DNA of 12,285 nucleotides from an uncultured Lachnospiraceae bacterium (GTDB lineage: Bacteria > Bacillota > Clostridia > Lachnospirales > Lachnospiraceae), in the NCBI GenBank assembly GCA_910585935.1, contig CAJUHN010000099.1:1-12285 (forward strand), read 5' to 3'. Below the pieces are notes generated by a model, which saw nothing but the letters and a program-made list of their open reading frames with translations, searched no databases and had not been told where the DNA came from. The position numbers were made by a program, and so were the translations under genes. Shown here one piece after another: positions 1-7,318 of the stretch; position 1 is the first letter of the stretch, and each line of letters begins with the position of its first letter.

Positions 1-115
1 GTCGGTACTTAATAAGCAAACCCGCAAGAAGCGGGATTTGCGAATTTAGTACCGCGTAGTCTTACACGGAGCGAAAGCGCGGCTTCGCTGGAATACTTCC
101 TTGCCGCAGCGTCCC
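1..115 (+). repeat. Intergenic structured repeat, copy A (5' part cut off by window edge)
   Basis: This is the 3' two thirds of the repeat family described at copies B-F. It holds the upper second stem (CGGTACT pairing AGTACCG), an apical hairpin CCCGC-AAGAA-GCGGG identical to that of copy E, the GCGAAAGC (GNRA) loop, the inner stem strand GGCTTC and the 3' outer arm, and ends in GCGTCCC rather than GCGACCC. It looks decayed. Positions 56-58 read GTA where other copies read TAC (TTA in B and C, aligned), 63-65 read TAC instead of GGA, and position 14 is A where others have the G of a tandem G-A motif. It lies about 50 bp beyond the stop of the minus-strand phosphotransferase gene, antisense to that gene. 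Confidence 0.9.
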
Positions 116-163
116 CTTTTCACTTTCGCAATTACCCACTTATAGAATATAGAAGTATTCTCC

Positions 164-1681
164 CTATTTTCTGAGATTAATCGCCTCTTCCAACGCCTTT
201 ACTACTGTCTTTAAAACTTTCACTCTGGCATAATACTTGGAATTTCCTTCTACTATCACCCATGGAGCATATGCGGTAGAAGTGCGAATGAGCATTTCAT
301 CTACTGCTTCTTCATACAAATCCCACTTCTCTCGATTGCGCCAATCTTCTTCTGTAATTTTCCACTGTTTTTCTGGATTGTCCATTCTTTCCTGAAACCT
401 TCTCTTCTGTTCTTCCTTATCAATATGCATCCAGAATTTTAAAATAGCAGCTCCTGAATTTGCCAAATGTTCTTCCATTTCATTGATTTCCTGATATGCT
501 CTCTTCCATTCCGCTTCTGTGCAAAATCCCTCAATCCTTTCCACCATCACTCTTCCATACCAAGTGCGGTCAAAAATAGAAATATGTCCTGCTTTTGGCA
601 TATTGTTCCAAAAACGCCATAAATAATGATGCATCTTTTCAATATCATTTGGAGATGCCGTAGGATATACCGCATACCCTCTAGGGTCTAAGGAACTTGT
701 AAGCCTTTTAATCGCTCCTCCTTTTCCTGCTGCATCCCAGCCTTCAAACGCCAAAACTACTGGTATTCTCATGCGATAAATACTATTATGCAAAAGTTTC
801 AAACGCTTCTGTAGTCGTTCTAATTCCTCTTTATAATCTTTCTGATCCAATGATTTCGTCAAATCCGCTTTAGAAAGAGCGCCCGCCTTAAAATAATTTT
901 CTTCTGTTCTATCCTTTTGCACACTTTCCAAATTTTCTTTTATTTTCTCTTCTAATTCTGTGATATTTTTATGTCTTTCCAGCGCCTCTTCTAAGCGATT
1001 TACTACCGTAGTCATGATTTTTGCATAAGCATAATCCTTATCTGTGGCTTCAATAATCGTCCACGGCGCATTTTCCGTATCTGTATTCTTAAACATCTCC
1101 TCATTCATTTCCAGATATTCTTCATAATCTTCATTGCGCTTTAAATCATCTTTTGTCACTCTCCACGCTGTTTCTTTAGAATCCAACAAGCTATGAAAAC
1201 GCTTTTTCTGCTCCTTCTTTGAAATATAAAGAAATAACTTAATAATAACCATTCCGTCATCTGTCAACTGTTTTTCAAAAAATTGAATATCAGAAAAAGC
1301 ATTTGGAATCTCTTCTTCTTTCACCAACTTATCGAATCTATCTGACAACACTCTCCGATACCAACTTCTGTCAAAAATGGCAATTCTCCCTTTTTCTGGT
1401 GTCTTGATCCAAAATCTCCATAAAAAAGGATGCATTTTTTCCTCTTCTGTTTCTTTTCCAATAGAAAATACATGAAATCCTCTTGGATCTAACGCTTGAA
1501 TCAGTTTATTAATCTGTGTTCCCTTCCCCGCAGCACCTAAACCTTCAAATACTATCATAACGGGAATTTTAGCTTGTTTACATTCCCTCTGCAAAGCAGA
1601 AAGCTTTTTACTCTGCTCTTCATAAATTTCTTTTGCCTTTTGGCTTTTCATAGATTTCGATAGATCTATTTTTTCTAACAT
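164..1681 (-). CDS. pap: Polyphosphate:AMP phosphotransferase (two-domain class II PPK2)
   Basis: A 505-residue cytosolic enzyme that in this family transfers phosphate from polyphosphate to AMP, giving ADP. It is two PPK2 domains in tandem, as in class II PPK2 proteins. Domain 1 (about 25-235) has a P-loop GLGAAGKGT at 47-55 and a Walker B-like FDRSWYRR at 103-110. Domain 2 (about 285-500) has GWDAAGKGG at 314-322, FDRTWYGRV at 370-378 and the following ER pair. Domain 2 keeps the Asp after GW that is catalytic in PPK2 enzymes. Domain 1 has Gly49 there, so it is probably non-catalytic, which I recall as usual for the N-terminal half of this class. The ATG is preceded by AAAGGGG at 8-nt spacing. 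It is monocistronic here, with a leader of about 200 nt from a candidate promoter at 1890-1918. Repeat A lies downstream and B upstream. The family call is secure; the nucleotide specificity is by family. Confidence 0.93.
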   Translation of the reverse strand: MLEKIDLSKSMKSQKAKEIYEEQSKKLSALQRECKQAKIPVMIVFEGLGAAGKGTQINKLIQALDPRGFHVFSIGKETEEEKMHPFLWRFWIKTPEKGRIAIFDRSWYRRVLSDRFDKLVKEEEIPNAFSDIQFFEKQLTDDGMVIIKLFLYISKKEQKKRFHSLLDSKETAWRVTKDDLKRNEDYEEYLEMNEEMFKNTDTENAPWTIIEATDKDYAYAKIMTTVVNRLEEALERHKNITELEEKIKENLESVQKDRTEENYFKAGALSKADLTKSLDQKDYKEELERLQKRLKLLHNSIYRMRIPVVLAFEGWDAAGKGGAIKRLTSSLDPRGYAVYPTASPNDIEKMHHYLWRFWNNMPKAGHISIFDRTWYGRVMVERIEGFCTEAEWKRAYQEINEMEEHLANSGAAILKFWMHIDKEEQKRRFQERMDNPEKQWKITEEDWRNREKWDLYEEAVDEMLIRTSTAYAPWVIVEGNSKYYARVKVLKTVVKALEEAINLRK

Positions 1682-1832
1682 ATTTTTTCCCCTTTCCGAA
1701 ACGTGATTTCATATATATTATGACATGTTTTCTAACTAATAGTTATACTTCTAAAACAAAAGACTTATGTATATTTATAGTTTTTCCAAAAATTTTCCTT
1801 TTATTTTATTTTTTCTAAACTATTATCATAAA

Positions 1833-1860
1833 ATATTAGCCTCCTAACAGCGACTAATAT
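1833..1860 (-). promoter_or_regulatory. Leader hairpin with an AGGAGG in its loop
   Basis: In the leader of the phosphotransferase gene, ATATTAG and CTAATAT form a perfect 7-bp stem around a 14-nt loop that contains AGGAGG (1840-1845). Ten nucleotides after the AGGAGG an ATG (1827-1829) opens a five-codon frame, MIIV-stop. The strong ribosome binding site has no real gene behind it, so it may belong to a leader peptide or be a vestige. The hairpin is AT-rich and its role is unknown. Confidence 0.3.
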
Positions 1861-1889
1861 ATCCTCCACTGACTACTCTTCTACTTTCT

Positions 1890-1918
1890 ATCATATCATG
1901 TTCCTATTCATGATACAA
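1890..1918 (-). promoter_or_regulatory. Candidate promoter with embedded operator for the phosphotransferase gene
   Basis: On the minus strand TTGTAT (1913-1918) and TATGAT (1890-1895) are separated by 17 bp, a good sigma-A spacing. A perfect inverted repeat, TATCATG-N8-CATGATA (1894-1915), fills the spacer and touches both hexamers, which is where a repressor would bind. Transcription would start near 1883, leaving a leader of about 200 nt. No regulator gene is adjacent. Confidence 0.45.
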
Positions 1919-1984
1919 CTCTTTTTGTCTAGAAATTTCACACCTTTTATTACTATACGATGCCTTTTTTATATTTTTACTAAA

Positions 1985-2168
1985 GGGTCGCATAAGGCAG
2001 GGTACTATTCCAACGAAGCCACGCTCTCGCTCCATTCCAAACGTAACGGACACTAAATTCTCGGCGCGTAACCGCACCGCTCATTAAGTGCCGACGTTTT
2101 CCAAGGGACTTCTTTTGGAATAGTACCCTACCTTATGCTAGTTTATCCGCTGTTCTAAAAACAGGAAA
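1985..2168 (-). repeat. Intergenic structured repeat, copy B
   Basis: A full copy, read on the minus strand. The core is 1985-2143, with a conserved 5' extension to 2168. The outer arms at 1990-2013 and 2115-2138 are 24 nt each and complementary except one position, which is U-G when read on the minus strand and C-A on the plus. The inner stem is GAAGTC/GGCTTC, the second stem AAACGT/ACGTTT plus CGG-CACT/AGTG-T-CCG, the apical hairpin CGGTGCG-GTTA-CGCGCCG, and the GNRA-type loop is GCGAGAGC. It starts about 50-75 bp after the permease stop and is the only structured element there, so it may also form the 3' end of that transcript. It is not a classical terminator because no long U tract follows. 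Confidence 0.93.
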
Positions 2169-2220
2169 TCTCTCGTATCTATAATAAATATCAAACATCT
2201 TTACTTTGCTTCATTATATT

Positions 2221-4617
2221 TTAATCTTCATTTCTAATTCTTTCTACCAAAGAAAATTTATTTTGTTTCTTTAAGCAGTAGAAAGTAATTAATATTGGTA
2301 TGCCTATCATTCCTATGACATACAACAATATTGCAACGATTGGAAAACGATACTTTAAATAAGTTGCCGATTTTTGCATCCAGCTAATAAATCCAAATCC
2401 CGCCGCTGTACCTAAAGTTATGGTTATCAAAATATTTGGCAATGCAATGAAAAAGCTTTCTATTAATAACATATTTCGGACTTGCCGTTCTTCCATACCA
2501 ATAGATTCTAACATGGATAGTTGTTTTTTCCTAGACACAATGCTACCACAAACAGTATTTATTAAATTAAAGATGCCAAACATTATTACAAAAATTGCTA
2601 TACCATATATTTGCATCTCTAACTTTGCTATCTGTGTAGCGTCTTCCAATTTTTGCTCACGTAATGTCCTTAAAGATAAATCATCATAGTTACTTATCAA
2701 TGCTTTTATTTGTTCTTCTACTTGAACACCATTTTCCTTATTATTGTCTACAGATATAGAAAAGGATTCTGCCGTGTTCATTTTTCCCCATAATTTTTTC
2801 ATCGTTTCATCAGACATACAAAAAGTGGTACGATCTGGATATGATTTCGCCTTTTCTTTAGAAACAGCGGCTATTTCTAATTCTATGGTATGTTCCTCCC
2901 CATCAAAATAGCTGACTTTCAACTTTTCGCCGGGAGTAAATGTAATTCCATTTATGTTTTCACTAAAAGTACTATCTGTGATTAAAATTGCATCATTTTC
3001 CACCATGTACTCATAACTATTGTTCCCGTCCGCAGGAAGTTGGAAATACTCTATATCATCCTTAGAAAGAGGACAAAACGTTTGTGTAAATGTAGCACCT
3101 TGATAGGAAATCACCCCTGTTGTTGTTCTTTCAATATGAACATTTTTTACATGAGGAATATTTCGTATATCATCTTCAAGTTCATTTCCAAGATTTCCTT
3201 TTAGCTGAGAATCTGTAATACCATATGTTTTAGGAGAGCTATGAGGGTCATAGAAATATTCTATATAATATTCACTATCTATAAAAACTCCCTCTCTGGA
3301 AAATAACTCTTCATCCCATGATGTAATCCATGTTGATGCAATCATAAAAAAAATCCCACCAAGAGCAAGCGACATGGTTGCGAGCTCCAACTTTTTCCGA
3401 TTATTTTTGCTTTCTATTTTTGCTAATGTATATGGGGTCAAAAATTTATGTTTTTTATCACTTATTTTTTCTTTTTTGTCTGTATCCATATTATTTTTGG
3501 ACGCTTCTATCGGAGAAACCTTTGCAGCAATAGAAGCAGGTTTGCCTATGGAAAGCTGCACAATCAAAAATCCTAACATAGCAATAAACAGTGATACTAT
3601 CCCATAATTTACAAAATTCCATCCATCGGGAAGACAAATATACGCAATCATGCCACCAAGCAATAGACCAATGGGAATAGCAATCATACTTAATAACAAA
3701 CCTTCATGGTGTATCATCTTTTTCACTTGTTTTTCTGTCATACCAATAGTCAAAAATTGTCCAATCTGTTGTACTCGTGTAGTAACAGAAAAATAAAAAA
3801 TACTGTAGATTACAATACTATTAGCAATAAAAAACAGTAAAGAAACAAAAAAAATCGTATATAGTCCTGCATTTCCCTGCTGAAGTGCTGTTTCAAGTCT
3901 ACCATTTAGATTAACATTTTGGCGGACGATGCCATAATCCATAGCTATTTGATATGCAGCAGATGTATATGCAGAAAGTGAGCCGCCAATAACATCTTCT
4001 TTTAAACGAACAAGTGCCGTATAAGGCATATCTTTCATCAAAGAACTATTTTCTGCAAATTCTTTGGAAACTCTGATAGGATATGTCACTGTTGAATGTT
4101 TTTCATCTGTATATCCTATTATAATAAACTCCTCAGATATATTATCTACATCTAATGAAATAGAATCCCCTAGCTTGCACTCTCTGCCTAACGCTTTCAT
4201 AAAAGCTTTATCTACTACAATTTCATTGTACTTCTTTGGCAGAGCACCATCAGCAATTACATATGTTCTTATTTTTTCTCCATAACTTTCTAAATAACTA
4301 AAACTACATTTTAGATTGCTAATCTGAAAATTCCTTTCAACATGTTTATAAGGAACACAAAGCTCTACTTTTGCATCAGATGTTATATTTTCAATTTGTT
4401 TATCCGTAACATCTATATACATAATATGTTGCATATTATCAAGTATCTGATTTTCTGCCATTTGTTGCCCAAGTATAAAGAGAACAAGAGTGGATATAAG
4501 GGCAGTAACAAATAAAATAGATAACAGAGAGATAAAGCTTGATGATTTCTTTGCCAACAAATTATTTTTTGCAATGCGATAAAGAATTTTATTGTTATTA
4601 TTTTTATCTAATTTCAT
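2221..4617 (-). CDS. FtsX/MacB-type ABC transporter permease, two extracellular domains
   Basis: Membrane subunit of an ABC transporter, partner of the ATPase just upstream. I chose the ATG at 4617 (798 aa), which has AGGTGG 5 nt upstream. A GTG at 4626 would add three residues but has no ribosome binding site. Eight membrane segments are visible near 27-50, 251-278, 305-331, 338-358, 412-434, 669-694, 716-744 and 757-782. The two halves are alike: one helix, an extracellular domain of roughly 200-235 residues, then three helices. The segment after the second helix of each half repeats a motif (TRVQQIGQFLTIGM and SRKKQLSMLESIGM) typical of FtsX domains that couple to the ATPase. The ATPase stop is 2 nt before the start. 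Context with a two-component system suggests handling of antimicrobial peptides or other envelope-active compounds. BceB proteins usually have ten helices and one large extracellular domain, so this is Bce-like in context only. Confidence 0.9.
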   Translation of the reverse strand: MKLDKNNNNKILYRIAKNNLLAKKSSSFISLLSILFVTALISTLVLFILGQQMAENQILDNMQHIMYIDVTDKQIENITSDAKVELCVPYKHVERNFQISNLKCSFSYLESYGEKIRTYVIADGALPKKYNEIVVDKAFMKALGRECKLGDSISLDVDNISEEFIIIGYTDEKHSTVTYPIRVSKEFAENSSLMKDMPYTALVRLKEDVIGGSLSAYTSAAYQIAMDYGIVRQNVNLNGRLETALQQGNAGLYTIFFVSLLFFIANSIVIYSIFYFSVTTRVQQIGQFLTIGMTEKQVKKMIHHEGLLLSMIAIPIGLLLGGMIAYICLPDGWNFVNYGIVSLFIAMLGFLIVQLSIGKPASIAAKVSPIEASKNNMDTDKKEKISDKKHKFLTPYTLAKIESKNNRKKLELATMSLALGGIFFMIASTWITSWDEELFSREGVFIDSEYYIEYFYDPHSSPKTYGITDSQLKGNLGNELEDDIRNIPHVKNVHIERTTTGVISYQGATFTQTFCPLSKDDIEYFQLPADGNNSYEYMVENDAILITDSTFSENINGITFTPGEKLKVSYFDGEEHTIELEIAAVSKEKAKSYPDRTTFCMSDETMKKLWGKMNTAESFSISVDNNKENGVQVEEQIKALISNYDDLSLRTLREQKLEDATQIAKLEMQIYGIAIFVIMFGIFNLINTVCGSIVSRKKQLSMLESIGMEERQVRNMLLIESFFIALPNILITITLGTAAGFGFISWMQKSATYLKYRFPIVAILLYVIGMIGIPILITFYCLKKQNKFSLVERIRNED

Positions 4618-4619
4618 AA

Positions 4620-5294
4620 TTACCACCTGCTTTCCACAATTCTACCATCTTCAATACGAATGGCACGGTCAACCGATTGAGCAATTTCATCATTATGGGT
4701 AATCATTACAATAGTCTGATGAAAATTCTTATTTGTCGTTTGAAGCAAACCAATGACTTCTTGGCTCGTATGGCTATCTAAATTTCCTGTTGGTTCATCT
4801 GCAAGAATAATTGCAGGTTTTGCAACCAACGCCCTTGCAATCGCAACCCTCTGTTGTTGTCCACCAGATAGCTGATTGGGCTTTCTATTTAATTTATCTT
4901 CTAATCCTAATATTTGTACAACTGTTTTAAAATACTCATTATCAACTTTTCTTCCGTCTAATTCTACAGGAAGAACAATGTTATCATATACTGTTAAATT
5001 AGGGATAAGATTATAATTTTGAAAAATAAATCCTATTTTTCTTCTTCGGAAAATAGCAAGTTCGTTTTTTTCCATACCACTTAATTCTTGCCCGTCCACA
5101 ATAATGCTGCCACTTGTAGGTGTATCTAGTCCTCCAAGTATATGAAGCAGCGTACTTTTACCAGAGCCAGAAGTACCAACAATAGCAGTAAAACTTCCTT
5201 CTTCTACTTCAATCGTGATTCCATCAAGAGCCTTTACTAAAACAGGTTCTTTTCCATAGTACTTTATTAGATTATTTGTGCTTAAAATATTCAT
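4620..5294 (-). CDS. ABC transporter ATP-binding protein (MacB/BceA/LolD family)
   Basis: Cytosolic ATPase driving the FtsX-type permease encoded 2 nt downstream. All motifs are intact, numbered from the ATG at 5294: Walker A GTSGSGKST at 40-48, Q-loop Gln92 in FIFQNYNL, signature LSGGQQQR at 142-149, Walker B AIILADEP with catalytic Glu167, TGNLD after it, and switch His200. The ATG at 5300 would add two residues, but the AAGGA sits only about 4 nt from it and at a proper distance from 5294, and family members usually start with the equivalent of MNIL. The length is normal at 224 aa. The gene is separated from the kinase gene by about 100 bp holding a candidate promoter and an inverted repeat, so the ATPase-permease pair is probably induced on its own, likely by the neighbouring regulator. 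Confidence 0.95.
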   Translation of the reverse strand: MNILSTNNLIKYYGKEPVLVKALDGITIEVEEGSFTAIVGTSGSGKSTLLHILGGLDTPTSGSIIVDGQELSGMEKNELAIFRRRKIGFIFQNYNLIPNLTVYDNIVLPVELDGRKVDNEYFKTVVQILGLEDKLNRKPNQLSGGQQQRVAIARALVAKPAIILADEPTGNLDSHTSQEVIGLLQTTNKNFHQTIVMITHNDEIAQSVDRAIRIEDGRIVESRW

Positions 5295-5313
5295 TTCCAT
5301 TATTCCTTTCAGC

Positions 5314-5380
5314 TTGATACTTTATATTATAAACTTGAATTTTATCAATCCTGTTTCAATATTAAAGTTAAAAGTATCAA
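5314..5380 (-). promoter_or_regulatory. Control region of the ATPase-permease pair: promoter plus 10-bp inverted repeat
   Basis: Between the kinase stop and the ATPase start, TTGATACTTT (5314-5323) and AAAGTATCAA (5371-5380) form a perfect 10-bp inverted repeat 47 bp apart on the plus strand. Between the arms, read on the minus strand, TTGATA (5343-5348) and TATAAA (5321-5326) are 16 bp apart and make a plausible promoter. The upstream arm is followed by ACTTTTAACTTTAA, a short direct repeat with 7-bp phasing, like many OmpR-family binding sites. The likely ligand is the response regulator encoded upstream, but this is inference. Confidence 0.45.
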
Positions 5381-5398
5381 AACCGAAACAATTCTCTT

Positions 5399-6409
5399 CT
5401 AAACCCGATTAGGAAGACAAATGGAAAAACAACTGCCTTTTCCGACAGTAGAATGTACAGAAATATATCCCTTTTGCAGAGCTATGATATTTCTTGCGAG
5501 ATACAATCCCAATCCCAGTCCTTCCACTTTCGATACACTTTTTTCTCTATAAAATCTTTTGAATATATCATTGATATGTGCGGCTTCAATACCCTTTCCC
5601 GTATCTTTTACTTTGATTTCGGTATACATCTCCCCTACATTGACAGAAATGTTTATTTTCCCATTTTCAGATGTATATTTCACTGCATTATCCAAAACAT
5701 TCTCAATAGCTTCCGCTGTCCATTTCATATCGTGATAAACTTGAATAGAAGAACGACATTCCACACAAATCTCAATATGTTTTTGCTCTGCTTTATGAAT
5801 AACATTATTTACTGCAATCGCCAATGTTTCAATGATTTTGCTATTTGATGGCTCAAGAATTATCATCTCTGTTTCAAGCCTTGACGCTTTTACTAATGCA
5901 TCCAATAAAAATTCTACTTTCATTAACTGTTGTTTCATAATATCCATAAATTGCTTTGACTGTTCTGTATGAACATCTGTATCCGTAAACATTTCACCAT
6001 ACATTTTTATATTAGATATAGGGGTTTTTATTTGATGTGTGATTTCGGAAATCATTTCTTGTAATTCCTTTTTCTCTTTTTTGCTTTCAGCGATTTGAAA
6101 CGCAATAACTTTTTTCATTTTTTCTAATTCCATTACAACCTTAGATGTAATCGTTTCTTTATTCCATATTTTCTGAACCGAATTACCATGCATAATATTT
6201 TCTGAATAATGGCATATTTGTGAAGATAAAACAACAAATTGCTCCCGAAAATAGAAATAACTCCCCAAGTTCATAAAACATAAAGCCATAAAGATTCCAA
6301 CTAATAAAATTTGTACTGTTATATCCGTAATATTGCAATAAACAATAAATCCCCCACAAGCAATAAAAAAAATATTACCACAAATTAGTATGTATTTCAT
6401 AATTTTCAT
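5399..6409 (-). CDS. Sensor histidine kinase, short two-helix (intramembrane-sensing, BceS-like) type
   Basis: Membrane histidine kinase that would phosphorylate the response regulator encoded before it. I chose the ATG at 6409 (336 aa): it overlaps the regulator stop as ATGA and has GGAG 8-9 nt upstream. The ATG at 6427 would make an unlikely 22-nt overlap. There are two hydrophobic helices (about 6-25 and 34-54) with only some eight residues between, so there is no extracellular sensor domain. A dimerisation helix region follows with the H-box ITHQIKTP (His125), then an ATPase domain with N-box ENVLDNAVKYT (about 236-246), G1 DTGKGI (269-274) and G2 GLGLGL (297-302). Kinases of this shape next to a FtsX-type transporter usually sense the transporter rather than the ligand. 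The transporter gene follows after about 100 bp. Confidence 0.93.
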   Translation of the reverse strand: MKIMKYILICGNIFFIACGGFIVYCNITDITVQILLVGIFMALCFMNLGSYFYFREQFVVLSSQICHYSENIMHGNSVQKIWNKETITSKVVMELEKMKKVIAFQIAESKKEKKELQEMISEITHQIKTPISNIKMYGEMFTDTDVHTEQSKQFMDIMKQQLMKVEFLLDALVKASRLETEMIILEPSNSKIIETLAIAVNNVIHKAEQKHIEICVECRSSIQVYHDMKWTAEAIENVLDNAVKYTSENGKINISVNVGEMYTEIKVKDTGKGIEAAHINDIFKRFYREKSVSKVEGLGLGLYLARNIIALQKGYISVHSTVGKGSCFSICLPNRV

Positions 6410-7089
6410 TCTTTTTCTCCAATCCATTTATAACCTAATCCATATATTGTTTTTATATATTCGTGCCCTTCATCCATAATCTTATTTCTTAATCTACTGA
6501 CATTAAGTGATAAAGTATGTTCATTTACATAATTTTCTTTCACATCCCATATCCTTTCAAGCAACATTTCTTTGGTCAATATTTGTCCCTTACTCTTACA
6601 AAAAACCTCTAAAAGTTCAAATTCTGTTGGAGTAAGTGAAATTATCTGCTCTTTACTTTTTACCAAACGATTTTCAAGGTCAATCGTCAGATTTCCATAA
6701 ATATAGATTTCAGATTTTTTTACACTATAACATCTTCTTAATACTGCTTGTATTTTTTCCATAACCACCTTAATGCTAAATGGTTTTATGATATAATCAT
6801 CTGCGCCAATTTGTAACCCCTTAATTATTTCTTCTTCCAGATTATGTGCCGTTAAAAAAATAAACGGAACATGATAGTGCGATACAATATCTCTTGCAAA
6901 ATCAAACCCACTACCATCTGGTAAGTTCACATCTAATAAAATTAAATCAAATGTTTCTTTTCTAAGACTATTTTTAGCTTCTTCCATGCTATATGCAGAA
7001 AATGGTATCATGTCAAATTTTTGAATGTTATAGCACAATCCAGAATTTAATATCTCATCATCTTCAATTACTAAAATTTTCTTTTCCAT
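6406..7089 (-). CDS. OmpR/PhoB-family response regulator (BceR-like)
   Basis: A 227-residue transcription regulator. The receiver domain (about 3-118) has the acidic pair Asp10-Asp11, the phosphate acceptor Asp53 in LLDVNLPDG, Thr80 and Lys102 in IKPF. The C-terminal winged helix (about 128-224) has the recognition-helix region ending in SLNVSRLRNKI and the GLGYKW wing. The start has AGAGG at 8-nt spacing. It is the first full gene of the module; its stop overlaps the kinase start (ATGA). A candidate promoter lies at 7249-7277 and a broken small frame lies in its leader. It probably controls the ATPase-permease pair through the 5314-5380 region and may autoregulate; neither is shown by the sequence. 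Confidence 0.95.
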   Translation of the reverse strand: MEKKILVIEDDEILNSGLCYNIQKFDMIPFSAYSMEEAKNSLRKETFDLILLDVNLPDGSGFDFARDIVSHYHVPFIFLTAHNLEEEIIKGLQIGADDYIIKPFSIKVVMEKIQAVLRRCYSVKKSEIYIYGNLTIDLENRLVKSKEQIISLTPTEFELLEVFCKSKGQILTKEMLLERIWDVKENYVNEHTLSLNVSRLRNKIMDEGHEYIKTIYGLGYKWIGEKE

Positions 7090-7136
7090 TTCATTTTCCT
7101 CTTTCTTTTTTTGACCATCAGCAAACTTTTTTTATA

Positions 7137-7220
7137 TTACTCTGGCATAATATCTAATAATTGTTTTTGTATACTATCAAGATATAATTGTAACTGAATG
7201 TTTTTTCGTTAATTAGACAT
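7137..7220 (-). pseudogene. 28-codon small frame interrupted by a stop at codon 4
   Basis: On the minus strand GAGGAG sits 7 nt before an ATG (7218-7220) that opens MSN-stop, and the same frame then continues as RKNIQLQLYLDSIQKQLLDIMPE to a TAA (7137-7139). The ribosome binding site is the best in this region and the downstream part reads like a short amphipathic helix with protein-like composition, so it may be a small gene broken by one substitution (for example GAA to TAA). Alternatives are a three-residue leader peptide, or chance. I do not recognise a family. It lies between the candidate promoter and the response regulator gene. Confidence 0.4.
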
Positions 7221-7248
7221 TTACTTTCTCCTCACCTTCACTATATAT

Positions 7249-7277
7249 AGTATAGTTTTAGTTTATCTGAAAGTAAA
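7249..7277 (-). promoter_or_regulatory. Candidate promoter of the regulator-kinase operon
   Basis: Minus-strand TTTACT (7272-7277) and TATACT (7249-7254) are 17 bp apart. A 12-bp palindrome, ACTATATATAGT (7241-7252), overlaps the -10 and the start point. It lies about 40 bp downstream of the 3' end of repeat C and would give a leader of roughly 150 nt that includes the broken small frame. Confidence 0.45.
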
Positions 7278-7318
7278 CATATATAATAGTTATTGTTCCT
7301 TTTACTGGAAAATCAAAA

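Noticed and set aside
1815..1829. MIIV-stop frame after AGGAGG as a real gene
   Set aside because: Four residues with a 10-nt spacing; kept only as a note on the leader hairpin.
1985..2143. The repeats as ordinary intrinsic terminators
   Set aside because: The structure is multi-branched, and the 3' end is GCGACCC followed by a few T at most; copies also lie upstream of operons. A secondary terminating effect is not excluded.
5453..5848. A 131-codon plus-strand open frame inside the kinase gene
   Set aside because: Antisense shadow of a conserved kinase domain with no independent start signals. The same applies to plus-strand frames at 2420-2689, 3374-3607, 4064-4285 and 10636-10926, and to the minus-strand frame at 8226-8450.
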